A DNA stretch of 64,000 nt from NCBI RefSeq assembly GCF_021728415.1, contig NZ_JAKKDV010000003.1:186001-250000 (forward strand), in the 5' to 3' direction. Position numbers and translations under genes: made by a program. The stretch's first letter is position 1; every line of letters begins with the position of its first letter. A model generated the notes under the pieces. That model worked only from the letters and a program-made list of their open reading frames with translations, was not told the DNA's origin and did no database searches. This DNA comes from Flaviramulus multivorans (GTDB taxonomy: Bacteria > Bacteroidota > Bacteroidia > Flavobacteriales > Flavobacteriaceae). Below, one piece after another: positions 46,152 to 54,186 of the stretch.

Positions 46152-47312
46152 ATGATTGCAGACACTATGACAAAAAAAGAAGCTTCAAAATTCAAGTTAA
46201 ACACTATAAGTGAAGCTATTGAAGATATTAGAAACGGAAAGGTTATCATTGTTGTAGACGATGAGAATCGAGAAAATGAAGGCGATTTTGTTGCTGCTGC
46301 TGAAATGGTGACACCAGAAATGATAAACTTTATGGCAACCCATGGCAGAGGGCTTATTTGTACTCCATTAACTGAAACTAGGTGCAAAGAGTTGGAATTG
46401 GGAATGATGGTTAATAATAACACCGACCCTATGGAAACTGCTTTTACCGTTTCGGTAGATTTAAGAGGTCATGGTGTTACTACAGGTATTTCTGCAAAAG
46501 ACCGTGCAAAAACAGTTAAGGCACTAATAAATAATGAAATAAAACCATTTGACTTAGCACGTCCGGGGCATATTTTTCCATTGGTGGCCAAAGAAGGTGG
46601 AGTATTGCGAAGAACTGGACATACTGAAGCTGCTATAGATTTTGCCCGTTTAGCGGGTTTAAAACCTGCTGGAGTTATAGTGGAAATAATGAACGAAGAT
46701 GGTTCTATGGCACGCTTGCCGGAACTTATTAAAGTTGCAAAAAGGCAAGATTTAAAAATCGTTTCTATTGAAGATTTAGTCGCTTACAGAATGCAACACG
46801 ACTCTTTAATTGAGAAAAAGGAAGATTTTCAAATAGAAACTCGTTTTGGAAGTTATAGATTAAGAGCTTACAAACAAACTACGAATAATCAAGTGCATAT
46901 AGCTTTGACAAAAGGCGTTTGGAACGATAATGAAAAGGTTTTAACCCGAATAAACTCTACGCTTATTAACAATGATATTTTAGGAACACTTACAAACAAT
47001 GTGGATAAGCAACTAGGTAATATGTTCGAGGTTATTAATAAAGAAGAAAAGGGTGCTATCATCTTTATTAATCAAGAAGCACAGTCAATGAGAATATTAA
47101 ACCGGTTATCTATTTTAAAGGAGAATCAGACTAAGGGTAAAATTTCAAAAGCTCCTAGAATAAACATGGATGCCCGTGATTTCGGTATTGGTGCTCAAAT
47201 ACTTCACGATTTAAATATTCATAAACTACGATTAATTTCTAACACTGAACAAACCAAACGTGTAGGACTTATTGGTTATGGTTTAGAAATTGTGGAATAT
47301 GTAAAATATTAA
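46152..47312 (+). CDS. ribBA: RibBA: DHBP synthase with a degenerate GTP cyclohydrolase II domain
   Basis: This 386-residue protein fuses RibB (about 10-215) and a RibA-like domain (about 220-386). RibB is intact, with VVDDENRENEGDFV and THGRGL. It makes 3,4-dihydroxy-2-butanone 4-phosphate for riboflavin synthesis. The RibA-like half keeps the family's start and the DFGIGAQILHDL region but lacks the zinc-binding cysteines (consensus HSxCxTGDxFGSxRCDCG). In their place stands NSTLINNDILGTLTNNVDK, so GTP cyclohydrolase II activity is unlikely. A promoter box at 46140 suggests that the ATG at 46167 may be the real start. Confidence 0.9.
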   Translation: MIADTMTKKEASKFKLNTISEAIEDIRNGKVIIVVDDENRENEGDFVAAAEMVTPEMINFMATHGRGLICTPLTETRCKELELGMMVNNNTDPMETAFTVSVDLRGHGVTTGISAKDRAKTVKALINNEIKPFDLARPGHIFPLVAKEGGVLRRTGHTEAAIDFARLAGLKPAGVIVEIMNEDGSMARLPELIKVAKRQDLKIVSIEDLVAYRMQHDSLIEKKEDFQIETRFGSYRLRAYKQTTNNQVHIALTKGVWNDNEKVLTRINSTLINNDILGTLTNNVDKQLGNMFEVINKEEKGAIIFINQEAQSMRILNRLSILKENQTKGKISKAPRINMDARDFGIGAQILHDLNIHKLRLISNTEQTKRVGLIGYGLEIVEYVKY

Positions 47313-48508
47313 GATTTTAAGGACTTTTTTATAACTTCAGCCATCTTTAAAGCTCGCTCTTTAACTTGTTCCTCTGTCCAAGATAACTTTATTAAACAAG
47401 AAATATTTCTAGAAATATATAAATCAGATTTTGAAAAATCTTTAGTTTTTAGATATTCCAAACCATCTCTTACTTCTTTAGGAACTGGAAACAACGACTT
47501 TAAATCTTTAAGGTGATTCCATTCTTTAATATAATGCCAGTTGTTATTATAATAATTCCAACAAGCATCTATTCCATTTTCACTAAAGCCTTTTAATACT
47601 TTATTGACGGTTTCTAAATCTGGCAAAAAGTAATTAAAAAAGGCACCACTTTCTTCTCCTCCTTTTGGAACAGTTCTGAATGTTACTTCTGGGACCTCTG
47701 ATAAAGCTTCTTTAAATAAGTTCAAGTTTCTTCTTTGAATTTCTAAGAACTCTGGTAAACGCCTTACTTGCCCTAAACCAACGGCTGCATGCAATTCCGA
47801 TATTCTGAAATTATAACCCAAAAATGGGTGGGTTTCTGCACCACGATCATTACCAATGTGGTCGTGACCATGATCGCTATAATGGTCAGCATTTAAATAA
47901 TAATCTTTATTGTTTGTTATGACTGCACCTCCTTCTCCACAAGTAATTGTTTTTACAAAATCGAAAGAAAAACAACCCAAATCGCCAATACTTCCTAATG
48001 GCTTGTCCTGATATGTTCCACCAATAGCTTGACAAGCATCTTCTACCAAAAGTAAATTGTGTTTGTTACAAACAGTCTGTAAAGCATCCATATGCGCCAT
48101 ACTACCACACATTTGCACTACCATTACAGCCTTTGTTTTAGATGTTATGGCTTGTTCCACGGCTTCTGGATTTAATCCTAAAGTATCATCAATATCGACT
48201 AACACAGGAATTGCCCCTAGCATCATAATAGCTTCAAAACTTGCTACAAACGTGAATGTCGGCATAATAACCTCGTCACCTGCTCCTACACCTGCTGATG
48301 CCAAAGCTACCGACACAGCTGCTGTTCCGCTTGATACAAGTTGCACGTATTTAGACTGAAAAGTATTTTGCAATTCAGCTTCAAGCTCTTTAGCTTTCCA
48401 ATGCCCTTTTCTCATGCCATCAAACCCATAACGCATTAATACACCATTGTCTAATACATCGTTTACTTCTTTTCTTTCTAAATCTCCAAATAATTCAAAT
48501 CCAGGCAT
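47309..48508 (-). CDS. DegT/DnrJ/EryC1/StrS family PLP aminotransferase
   Basis: This 399-residue sugar-nucleotide aminotransferase of fold type I has the PLP Lys in SFDFVKTITCGEGG, the VQMCGSMA and VEDACQAIG motifs, and the C-terminal domain expected for the family. It moves an amino group from glutamate to a keto sugar during synthesis of lipopolysaccharide, capsule or antibiotic sugars. No sugar-nucleotide genes are adjacent, so the sugar is unknown. It overlaps the ribBA stop by four bases tail to tail, and a structured repeat lies upstream of its start. Confidence 0.88.
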   Translation of the reverse strand: MPGFELFGDLERKEVNDVLDNGVLMRYGFDGMRKGHWKAKELEAELQNTFQSKYVQLVSSGTAAVSVALASAGVGAGDEVIMPTFTFVASFEAIMMLGAIPVLVDIDDTLGLNPEAVEQAITSKTKAVMVVQMCGSMAHMDALQTVCNKHNLLLVEDACQAIGGTYQDKPLGSIGDLGCFSFDFVKTITCGEGGAVITNNKDYYLNADHYSDHGHDHIGNDRGAETHPFLGYNFRISELHAAVGLGQVRRLPEFLEIQRRNLNLFKEALSEVPEVTFRTVPKGGEESGAFFNYFLPDLETVNKVLKGFSENGIDACWNYYNNNWHYIKEWNHLKDLKSLFPVPKEVRDGLEYLKTKDFSKSDLYISRNISCLIKLSWTEEQVKERALKMAEVIKKSLKS

Positions 48509-48527
48509 AACTATTTTGTTTTTGTTT

Positions 48528-48562
48528 GCGTTAAGGGTTGGAACTAGTTACCATGTAACGCC
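48528..48562 (-). repeat. GCGTTA...TAACGC structured repeat, copy 2 (short)
   Basis: On the minus strand this 35-base element starts GGCGTTAC and ends CCAACCCTTAACGC. Its ends match those of the longer element at 22516-22578 (GGGCGTTAC and GCAATCCCTAACGC), while its interior is reduced to the small hairpin GTTAC/GTAAC. Confidence 0.5.
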
Positions 48563-48570
48563 GAAATATT

Positions 48571-49200
48571 TTATATTTCTATTATCGTATCTTTTAATGA
48601 TTTTCTTACTTTTTTAAAATCTGAAAACATATCGTCTTTAGCTCTAAATCCAACTGGAAGAAGCAAAACCGAGGATAAACCTAAGGTATTTAAACCTAAT
48701 ATTTCATCAAACTTATCGGGTAGAAAACCTTCCATCGGACACGAATCTATCCCTTCAACAGCGCATACTGCCATTAAATTACCAAGCGCTATGTAGGCTT
48801 GGTTAGTAGACCACCGCTGGCGCTCTGAAACTGACATCTCTTCTATAGTTGTTATTAAACTCTCTCTGTAAGGTTTTAAAATAGTTTCTGAGGTGTTTCG
48901 TATATCTTTGATATTATTATAATAGGTAACAACATCCTCCTTTAATATGTCCTTTTGTATACAAATAGCCAATAAATGTGACGCATCTACAACTTGCTTT
49001 TGATTAAATGAATACTTTACTAAACTACTTCTTATATCTTTATTTTCAATGATTAATAATTTTATTGTTTGTAATCCAAAAGATGTAGCTGTAAGATTGA
49101 AAGCTTCTTTTAAAATGTTTATTTGATTACTTGATAACTTTTTTGAAGCATCAAATTTTTTGGTAGCATACCGCCACTTTAATTGTTTAATTATACTCAT
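48571..49200 (-). CDS. Nitroreductase family NAD(P)H:FMN oxidoreductase
   Basis: This 209-residue FMN enzyme of the NfsB/nitroreductase type starts with KWRYATKKFDASKKL and contains SFGLQTIKLLIIENKD and the typical SCPMEGFLPDKFDEILGL stretch. It works as a dimer in the cytoplasm, using NAD(P)H to reduce nitroaromatics or quinones. Length is normal. It stands between the structured repeat and tRNA-Ser and seems to be monocistronic. Exact substrate is unknown. Confidence 0.9.
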   Translation of the reverse strand: MSIIKQLKWRYATKKFDASKKLSSNQINILKEAFNLTATSFGLQTIKLLIIENKDIRSSLVKYSFNQKQVVDASHLLAICIQKDILKEDVVTYYNNIKDIRNTSETILKPYRESLITTIEEMSVSERQRWSTNQAYIALGNLMAVCAVEGIDSCPMEGFLPDKFDEILGLNTLGLSSVLLLPVGFRAKDDMFSDFKKVRKSLKDTIIEI

Positions 49201-49316
49201 AAAACCTTATAATAACTTTGCAAAAATAACACTTGACATCCGTTTTGAAGTAAAAAATTAGCAAAATATGACGGGTTATTAAATATTAAATTTATTATTA
49301 AAAAATTTGGTTTTTA

Positions 49317-49348
49317 TTTGAAAGAAATAAAAAAGGGTTCTATATTTG
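49317..49348 (+). promoter_or_regulatory. Strong Bacteroidota promoter for tRNA-Ser
   Basis: TTTG (49317-49320), a 20-base spacer and TATATTTG (49341-49348) match the -33/-7 consensus. The -7 box lies 39 bases before the mature tRNA. Confidence 0.75.
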
Positions 49349-49387
49349 CACCCGCATTCAGGCAGATAGCTTGATGAGACACTTAAA

Positions 49388-49472
49388 GGAGAAATGGCAG
49401 AGTGGTCGAATGCGGCAGTCTTGAAAACTGTTGAGGGTCACACCTCCGGGGGTTCGAATCCCTCTTTCTCCG
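49388..49472 (+). tRNA. tRNA-Ser(TGA)
   Basis: This 85-base tRNA has acceptor arms GGAGAAA and TTTCTCC with discriminator G. The anticodon loop TTGAAAA contains TGA, and the T-loop is GGTTCGAATC. The long variable arm (GTTGAGGGTCACACCTCCGG region) is that of a class II tRNA. CCA is not encoded. Confidence 0.95.
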
Positions 49473-49474
49473 CT

Positions 49475-49505
49475 AAAAAACCATAACAAAAGTTATGGTT
49501 TTTTT
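49475..49505 (+). terminator. Terminator of tRNA-Ser(TGA)
   Basis: The ACCATAAC/GTTATGGT stem with an AAAA loop is followed by a T7 run two bases after the tRNA. Confidence 0.85.
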
Positions 49506-49574
49506 ATTTCATAATTACACTTAAACAAAATTTTATCAAAAAATAGTATCTTAGAAAGCAATCCAAACTAACTC

Positions 49575-49859
49575 ATGCCTGAAACAAAATCTTGGTTACG
49601 CGTATTAATAGAATTGCTAGAAGCTTTTTTTGAGAGTTCAAGAACTATCAATAAAAAACGCACATGGCATCAACATGTTGTGCCATATGAGGAAGATTGG
49701 GCTGTTCGTCGTGAAGGAAATAAGCGTATTACATCAAAACATCGCAAACAAAGTACCGCGATACGTAAAGCTAAAACTTTAGCAAAAAAACATAAGGCAG
49801 ATGTCGTTATACATAGAGCTGATGGCACTATCAGAGATCGTATAAATTATGATGACTAA
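49575..49859 (+). CDS. DUF2188 domain protein
   Basis: This 94-residue basic protein has a C-terminal DUF2188 domain (about residues 45-92). The pattern is WAVRREGNKRITSKHRKQSTAIRKA, followed by an Ala/Lys-rich helix and HKADVVIHRADGTIRDRINY. DUF2188 proteins are small and uncharacterised. It lies between tRNA-Ser and the Crp/Fnr gene on the same strand, 33 bases before the latter, and could be co-transcribed with it. No function is assigned. Confidence 0.8.
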   Translation: MPETKSWLRVLIELLEAFFESSRTINKKRTWHQHVVPYEEDWAVRREGNKRITSKHRKQSTAIRKAKTLAKKHKADVVIHRADGTIRDRINYDD

Positions 49860-49892
49860 TTTACATATAGTTATAAATATGCCCGCTAAATA

Positions 49893-50525
49893 ATGATACA
49901 GGAACTTAAAAGCAATTACGGACATTTATTTGAAGAAGCACTTTTAAATGAAATTAATCAGGTTGGTACTTATAAAGAAGTGAGTGAAGGTTCTAAATTA
50001 ATGGATATTGGGGACTATATTAAAGCAATGCCCCTCTTAGTGTCGGGTGCTGTAAAAATTTTAAGGGAAGATAATGATGGTGATGAACTCCTACTCTATT
50101 TTTTAGAAAAAGGTGATACTTGCGCCATGACATTAACTTGCTGTATAGGTCAAACAAAAAGCGAAATAAGAGCTATTGCTGAAAAAGACACAAAGCTTAT
50201 CATGATACCCATTCAAAAAATGGAAGAATGGTCTTCTAAATATAAAAGTTGGAGGAATTTTGTATTTAACAGCTATCATAACAGGCTAAATGAAATGCTT
50301 GAAACTATAGATAGTATTGCCTTTTTAAAGATGGATGAACGTCTTTTAAAATACCTTAATGAAAAAGCCCGAGTTTCTGATAATAACATTATTAATAATA
50401 CGCATCAGGAAATAGCTTACGAACTACATACATCCAGGGTTGTTATCTCTCGGTTACTTAAAAAACTGGAAAATTTAGGTGAAATCGAACTGCACAGAAG
50501 TCATATTGTGATTAAAAATATATAG
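49893..50525 (+). CDS. Crp/Fnr family regulator with a cysteine cluster, likely sulfur-responsive
   Basis: This 210-residue protein has a cyclic-nucleotide-type beta-barrel domain (about 25-120), a dimer helix (about 125-150) and a C-terminal winged helix-turn-helix with TSRVVISRLLKKLE as recognition helix. Three Cys (Cys77, Cys83, Cys84 in GDTCAMTLTCC) sit where cAMP would bind, and no Arg-Ser phosphate cassette is seen. Thiol or persulfide sensing is therefore more likely than cAMP. It is the only transcription factor in the sulfur block, and Crp-like dyads stand before each following plus-strand transcription unit. No copy of the dyad precedes its own start. Confidence 0.88.
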   Translation: MIQELKSNYGHLFEEALLNEINQVGTYKEVSEGSKLMDIGDYIKAMPLLVSGAVKILREDNDGDELLLYFLEKGDTCAMTLTCCIGQTKSEIRAIAEKDTKLIMIPIQKMEEWSSKYKSWRNFVFNSYHNRLNEMLETIDSIAFLKMDERLLKYLNEKARVSDNNIINNTHQEIAYELHTSRVVISRLLKKLENLGEIELHRSHIVIKNI

Positions 50526-50533
50526 CTTTTGTT

Positions 50534-50578
50534 TGTAACCTATGTTACTGTACAGACAACACCAACAACTTAATTTTG
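50534..50578 (+). promoter_or_regulatory. Crp/Fnr-type operator plus -7 box, site 1 (TauE gene)
   Basis: GTAAC-CTAT-GTTAC (50535-50548) is a perfect dyad with centre 50541.5. TAATTTTG (50571-50578) is an exact TAnnTTTG box beginning 29.5 bases from the centre. This puts the dyad near -41.5, a class II activation position. Confidence 0.75.
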
Positions 50579-50602
50579 CCATAAATAAAGAAGATTTATT
50601 TT

Positions 50603-51400
50603 ATGGAAATTATAGAAATTGTAGGTTTTATTGGTGCCTTCGTTATTGGTACGGTGCTTGGACTTTTGGGTGGCGGCGGATCCATTTTAACCGTACCCTT
50701 ATTGGTATATCTATTAAGCTACAATCCTATAATTGCTACTTCATATTCACTATTTGTAGTCGGCTCATCTTCTGTCGTTGGAGTTATTCAAAAACAGCGT
50801 GAAAAACTAGTAGATTTTAAAACTGGATTAGCCTTTTCATTTCCATCCTTTTTAGCTGTTTATGCTTCCAGAAGATACTTGGTTCCTAATATTCCAAACG
50901 AAATTTTTACGCTATTTGATTTTACTCTTACTAAAAACATGGCTATCATGGTGTTTTTTGCAATTATCATGCTTGTTGCAGCGGCTTCGATGATAAACAA
51001 TAATAAAACACATGAAACCCCATTTACAAAGCAACCCTATTACAAAACTTTTATACAAGGACTTATAATAGGAACAACAACAGGTTTAATTGGCGCGGGT
51101 GGTGGATTTTTATATGTTCCTGCATTAGTACTTTGGGCAGGATTAACAATGAAAAAAGCAGTAGCAACCTCCTTAGTTATAATAGCTATTAACTCAATTA
51201 TTGGGTTTATTGGTGATTTACATACCTTGGATATTGAGTGGGTATTTCTCCTTTCATTTTCAGGTTTAACCATTTTTGGAATATTGGTTGGTGGCTATTT
51301 TTCAAAGTTTATTTCAAATAAAGAATTAAAGAAATGGTTTGGTTTCTTTATACTAGTTATGGCTATTTATATTATTATTAAAGAAGTGTCGCAAAAATAA
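50603..51400 (+). CDS. TauE/SafE family sulfite/sulfur-anion exporter
   Basis: This 265-residue membrane protein of the TauE/SafE family has about eight helices. The two family loops VLGLLGGGGSILTVPLLVYLL and TGLIGAGGGFLYVPALVLWAG, in the N- and C-terminal halves, show the internal duplication. Members export sulfite, sulfoacetate or similar anions. It is the first structural gene of the sulfur block and has its own dyad operator. The likely cargo is sulfite made by the downstream persulfide dioxygenase, as in comparable BigR-type operons. Confidence 0.88.
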   Translation: MEIIEIVGFIGAFVIGTVLGLLGGGGSILTVPLLVYLLSYNPIIATSYSLFVVGSSSVVGVIQKQREKLVDFKTGLAFSFPSFLAVYASRRYLVPNIPNEIFTLFDFTLTKNMAIMVFFAIIMLVAAASMINNNKTHETPFTKQPYYKTFIQGLIIGTTTGLIGAGGGFLYVPALVLWAGLTMKKAVATSLVIIAINSIIGFIGDLHTLDIEWVFLLSFSGLTIFGILVGGYFSKFISNKELKKWFGFFILVMAIYIIIKEVSQK

Positions 51401-51402
51401 AT

Positions 51403-51447
51403 AGTAACTTTTGTTACTGATTATTTTTTATATATAAATTATATTTA
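51403..51447 (+). promoter_or_regulatory. Crp/Fnr-type operator plus -7 box, site 2 (persulfide dioxygenase gene)
   Basis: AGTAAC-TTTT-GTTACT (51403-51418) is a perfect 16-base dyad with centre 51410.5. TATATTTA (51440-51447), TAnnTTTG with one mismatch, begins 29.5 bases from the centre, exactly as at site 1. Confidence 0.72.
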
Positions 51448-51466
51448 CTAAAATTTTACTATCGTT

Positions 51467-52876
51467 ATGAAAATCGAACAAATATATACTGGTTGTTTAG
51501 CACAGGGAGCTTATTATATAGAAAGCAAGGGTGAAGTTGCTATTATAGATCCTTTAAGAGAAGTGAAGCCATATATTAATAGAGCCAAATTAGATGATGC
51601 AAAAATTAAATATATTTTTGAGACTCATTTTCATGCTGATTTTGTAAGTGGTCATGTAACACTTTCCAAAAAAACAGGCGCTCCAATTATATTTGGTCCA
51701 AATGCTGAAACCAACTTTGATGCTATTATTGCTAAAGATGATCAAGAATTTAAACTAGGTGATGTTACTATAAAAGTACTTCATACGCCTGGGCATACTA
51801 TGGAAAGTTCTGTGTTTTTATTAAAAGATGAAAACGGAAAAGACCATGCTATTTTTAGTGGTGACACCTTGTTTTTAGGTGATGTTGGTCGTCCAGATTT
51901 GGCACAAAAAATGGGAGAACTTACAGAAAAAGATTTGGCTGGATTTCTATTTGATAGTTTAAGGACCAAAATAATGCCTTTGGCAGACGATGTAATTGTA
52001 TATCCGGCTCATGGCGCGGGTTCTGCTTGTGGTAAAAACTTAAGCAAAGAAACTGTTGATACTCTAGGAAACCAAAAGAAAACCAACTATGCACTTCGTG
52101 CAGATATGACTAAAGAGGAGTTCATAGATGAAGTCACCGAAGGTTTGTTACCTCCTCCACAATACTTTCCATTAAATGTAAAAATGAACAAGGAAGGTTA
52201 TGATGATTTTGATAAAGTATTACAGCGAAGTGCACAAGCACTAACACCAGAAGCATTTGAAACTGCTGCAAATGAAACCGAAGCCGTAGTATTAGATGTT
52301 CGCCATCAAGATGATTTTGCCAAAGGCCACATACCACGTTCTATTTTTATTGGATTAGAAGGAGGTTTTGCACCGTGGGTTGGAGCATTAATTGCTGATG
52401 TAAAACAACCTATTTTATTAGTAACACCAGAAGGTCGTGAAGAAGAGACCATAACACGTTTATCTAGAGTTGGTTTTGATTATGTAATAGGATATTTAAA
52501 AGGTGGTTTTGAAGCTTGGAAAAATACTTCGAAAGAATATGATACAGTTAGTTCTCTTCCTGCATCAGCATTAAAAAAGGCAAAAGATGATGGTGAGGTT
52601 TCTGTATTCGATGTTAGAAAGAATGGTGAATATTTATCTGAGCATGTTATTAATGCAAATAACACACCTCTTGATTATATTAATGATTATTTAGCTGAAT
52701 TTCCAGATAATAAAACATTTTTTATACACTGTGCTGGAGGCTATAGAAGTATGATAGCTGCATCTATTCTGAAAAGCAGAGGTATTCATAACTTAATTGA
52801 TATAAAAGGGGGATTTAAAGCTATAAAGGAAGCTGGTGTTGAGGTATCAAATTATGTTTGTCCATCAACATTATAA
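51467..52876 (+). CDS. CstB-like persulfide dioxygenase fused to two rhodanese domains
   Basis: This 469-residue fusion has a metallo-beta-lactamase persulfide-dioxygenase domain (about 1-235; THFHADFVSGH at 53-63 and the LHTPGHTMES and GDTLFLGDVGRPD stretches). An inactive rhodanese domain follows (about 260-360; the Cys loop reads LVTPEGR) and then an active one (about 370-465; Cys422 in HCAGGYRS). The same order is known from Staphylococcus aureus CstB, which oxidises persulfides to thiosulfate with non-haem iron. Cytoplasmic. It is preceded by its own dyad operator and followed at once by a rhodanese lipoprotein gene. Confidence 0.9.
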   Translation: MKIEQIYTGCLAQGAYYIESKGEVAIIDPLREVKPYINRAKLDDAKIKYIFETHFHADFVSGHVTLSKKTGAPIIFGPNAETNFDAIIAKDDQEFKLGDVTIKVLHTPGHTMESSVFLLKDENGKDHAIFSGDTLFLGDVGRPDLAQKMGELTEKDLAGFLFDSLRTKIMPLADDVIVYPAHGAGSACGKNLSKETVDTLGNQKKTNYALRADMTKEEFIDEVTEGLLPPPQYFPLNVKMNKEGYDDFDKVLQRSAQALTPEAFETAANETEAVVLDVRHQDDFAKGHIPRSIFIGLEGGFAPWVGALIADVKQPILLVTPEGREEETITRLSRVGFDYVIGYLKGGFEAWKNTSKEYDTVSSLPASALKKAKDDGEVSVFDVRKNGEYLSEHVINANNTPLDYINDYLAEFPDNKTFFIHCAGGYRSMIAASILKSRGIHNLIDIKGGFKAIKEAGVEVSNYVCPSTL

Positions 52877-52886
52877 ATTTAAACAG

Positions 52887-53249
52887 ATGAAATATATTTT
52901 AATGATGTCTATATTCTCTTTCTTGTTTAGTTGTAATACACAGCAATCCGATAATATTGTCACACTTGACAAAAACACTTTTAAATCTGAAATAGAAGAG
53001 AGAAAAGTTGTTTTAGTAGATGTTAGAACGCCAAAAGAGTTTGAATCTGGTCATATAACAGATGCTATTAATATTAATTTTTATGACACTAAAAAATTTG
53101 TATCGTCTTTTAATAAGCTAAACAAAGAAGAGCCGGTTTATTTATACTGCCGTTCTGGAAAACGAAGCTTAAAAGCAGCAAAACGATTAGATAGTCTTGG
53201 GTTTAAAAAAATATATGATCTTAAAGGTGGGTATTTAGACTGGAACTAA
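52887..53249 (+). CDS. Rhodanese-domain lipoprotein
   Basis: From ATG 52887 the protein is 120 residues with a lipoprotein signal (MKYILMMSIFSFLFSCN; the Cys follows LFS). The ATG at 52836 lies inside the previous gene and would spoil the signal. One rhodanese domain follows, with VDVRTPKEFESGHI and the active-site Cys in LYCRSGKRS. It transfers sulfane sulfur, here probably on the periplasmic side of a membrane. It starts 10 bases after the CstB-like gene and is surely in the same transcript, so sulfur handling would occur on both sides of the membrane. Confidence 0.88.
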   Translation: MKYILMMSIFSFLFSCNTQQSDNIVTLDKNTFKSEIEERKVVLVDVRTPKEFESGHITDAININFYDTKKFVSSFNKLNKEEPVYLYCRSGKRSLKAAKRLDSLGFKKIYDLKGGYLDWN

Positions 53250-53252
53250 AAT

Positions 53253-54137
53253 TTAATTAATGTCTTTTTTTCTTTTAAAAAACCCATACGTATTTTGACT
53301 CAAAAAATCTTTTGGAAACTTCTCGTCTCCTGAAAATCCTAACTCTATTTTTCCACTGTCTTCAGGAATGTAATTAGTTTTAAAAATATAGTCCCATAGG
53401 CTTAAACTGATACCAAAATTCACTCCATATTTTCCTTCCGGTAAATTATAAGCATGATGATACAAATGCATCACAGGATTATTTATAATATATTTAAGTG
53501 GTCCCCAAGTTATTTTTATGTTGGAATGATTGAAATGTCCTATTGCTATGGCTAAAAAATGAATAATATAGGCTTGTTCGGGTTCGAATCCAAACAATAT
53601 CATAACCCCAAAAGTTTTCAATGGCTTGTATAAAATATTTTCCATCCAATGGTAACGTAAATGAGCAGCAAAACCCATTTCTTTTACACTGTGGTGTACT
53701 TTATGAAATCTCCAAAAAAGCGGAAACTTATGTAAAAGTATATGTGTAAACCATTGCACAAAATCGAGCACAATAAAGAAAACTAATAATTGTATCCACA
53801 TAGACCATTCAGAAGGGTCGAAAAGCGCTATGGTTTTATTTGTTATTCCAATATTTTCAAAAATTTCTTGTAATACTTTATAAAAACCACTTATTGCAAT
53901 TGAAAAAATGAAAAAATTAAAGAACATATAAAACCCATCCAGCCAAAAATCTTTTCTAAAAATAGACTGCTCCTTCCTCCAAGGAAACAATATTTCTAAA
54001 ACCCAAACGAATAATGAAATCAAAATCAAGCCCCAAAAATAATTAGTATACCAAGGCACCTCAAAAGCAATAGATTTCCAAGTCCAATCTATTGTTCCAT
54101 AAAAAGCATTAACAAAAGCATTAATATATTTTTCCAT
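53253..54137 (-). CDS. Sterol desaturase/fatty acid hydroxylase superfamily protein
   Basis: This 294-residue membrane protein has four or five helices and the histidine boxes of the di-iron hydroxylase superfamily: HILLHK, FHKVHHS, and HLYHH. Members hydroxylate or desaturate lipids or carotenoids with O2; bacterial ones rarely act on sterols. It is the only gene on the minus strand within the sulfur block, converges with the rhodanese gene 3 bases away, and is divergent from the YeeE gene, sharing the region with dyad site 3. The substrate is unknown. Confidence 0.88.
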   Translation of the reverse strand: MEKYINAFVNAFYGTIDWTWKSIAFEVPWYTNYFWGLILISLFVWVLEILFPWRKEQSIFRKDFWLDGFYMFFNFFIFSIAISGFYKVLQEIFENIGITNKTIALFDPSEWSMWIQLLVFFIVLDFVQWFTHILLHKFPLFWRFHKVHHSVKEMGFAAHLRYHWMENILYKPLKTFGVMILFGFEPEQAYIIHFLAIAIGHFNHSNIKITWGPLKYIINNPVMHLYHHAYNLPEGKYGVNFGISLSLWDYIFKTNYIPEDSGKIELGFSGDEKFPKDFLSQNTYGFFKRKKDIN

Positions 54138-54186
54138 ACTAAAATGTAATAGGGAGTAATTATTCTATAAAATTCAATATTATTGT

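Noticed and set aside
48541-48558. GTTAC-CAT-GTAAC as a fourth Crp/Fnr operator
   Set aside because: The half-sites are in reverse order and the spacer is three bases; it is the inner hairpin of the GCGTTA repeat.
50542-50802. Small plus-strand ORF in front of the TauE gene
   Set aside because: It begins inside operator site 1 and overlaps the TauE frame; codon use is not coding-like.
52836-52886. Longer start for the rhodanese lipoprotein
   Set aside because: It lies inside the preceding gene and would bury the lipoprotein signal.
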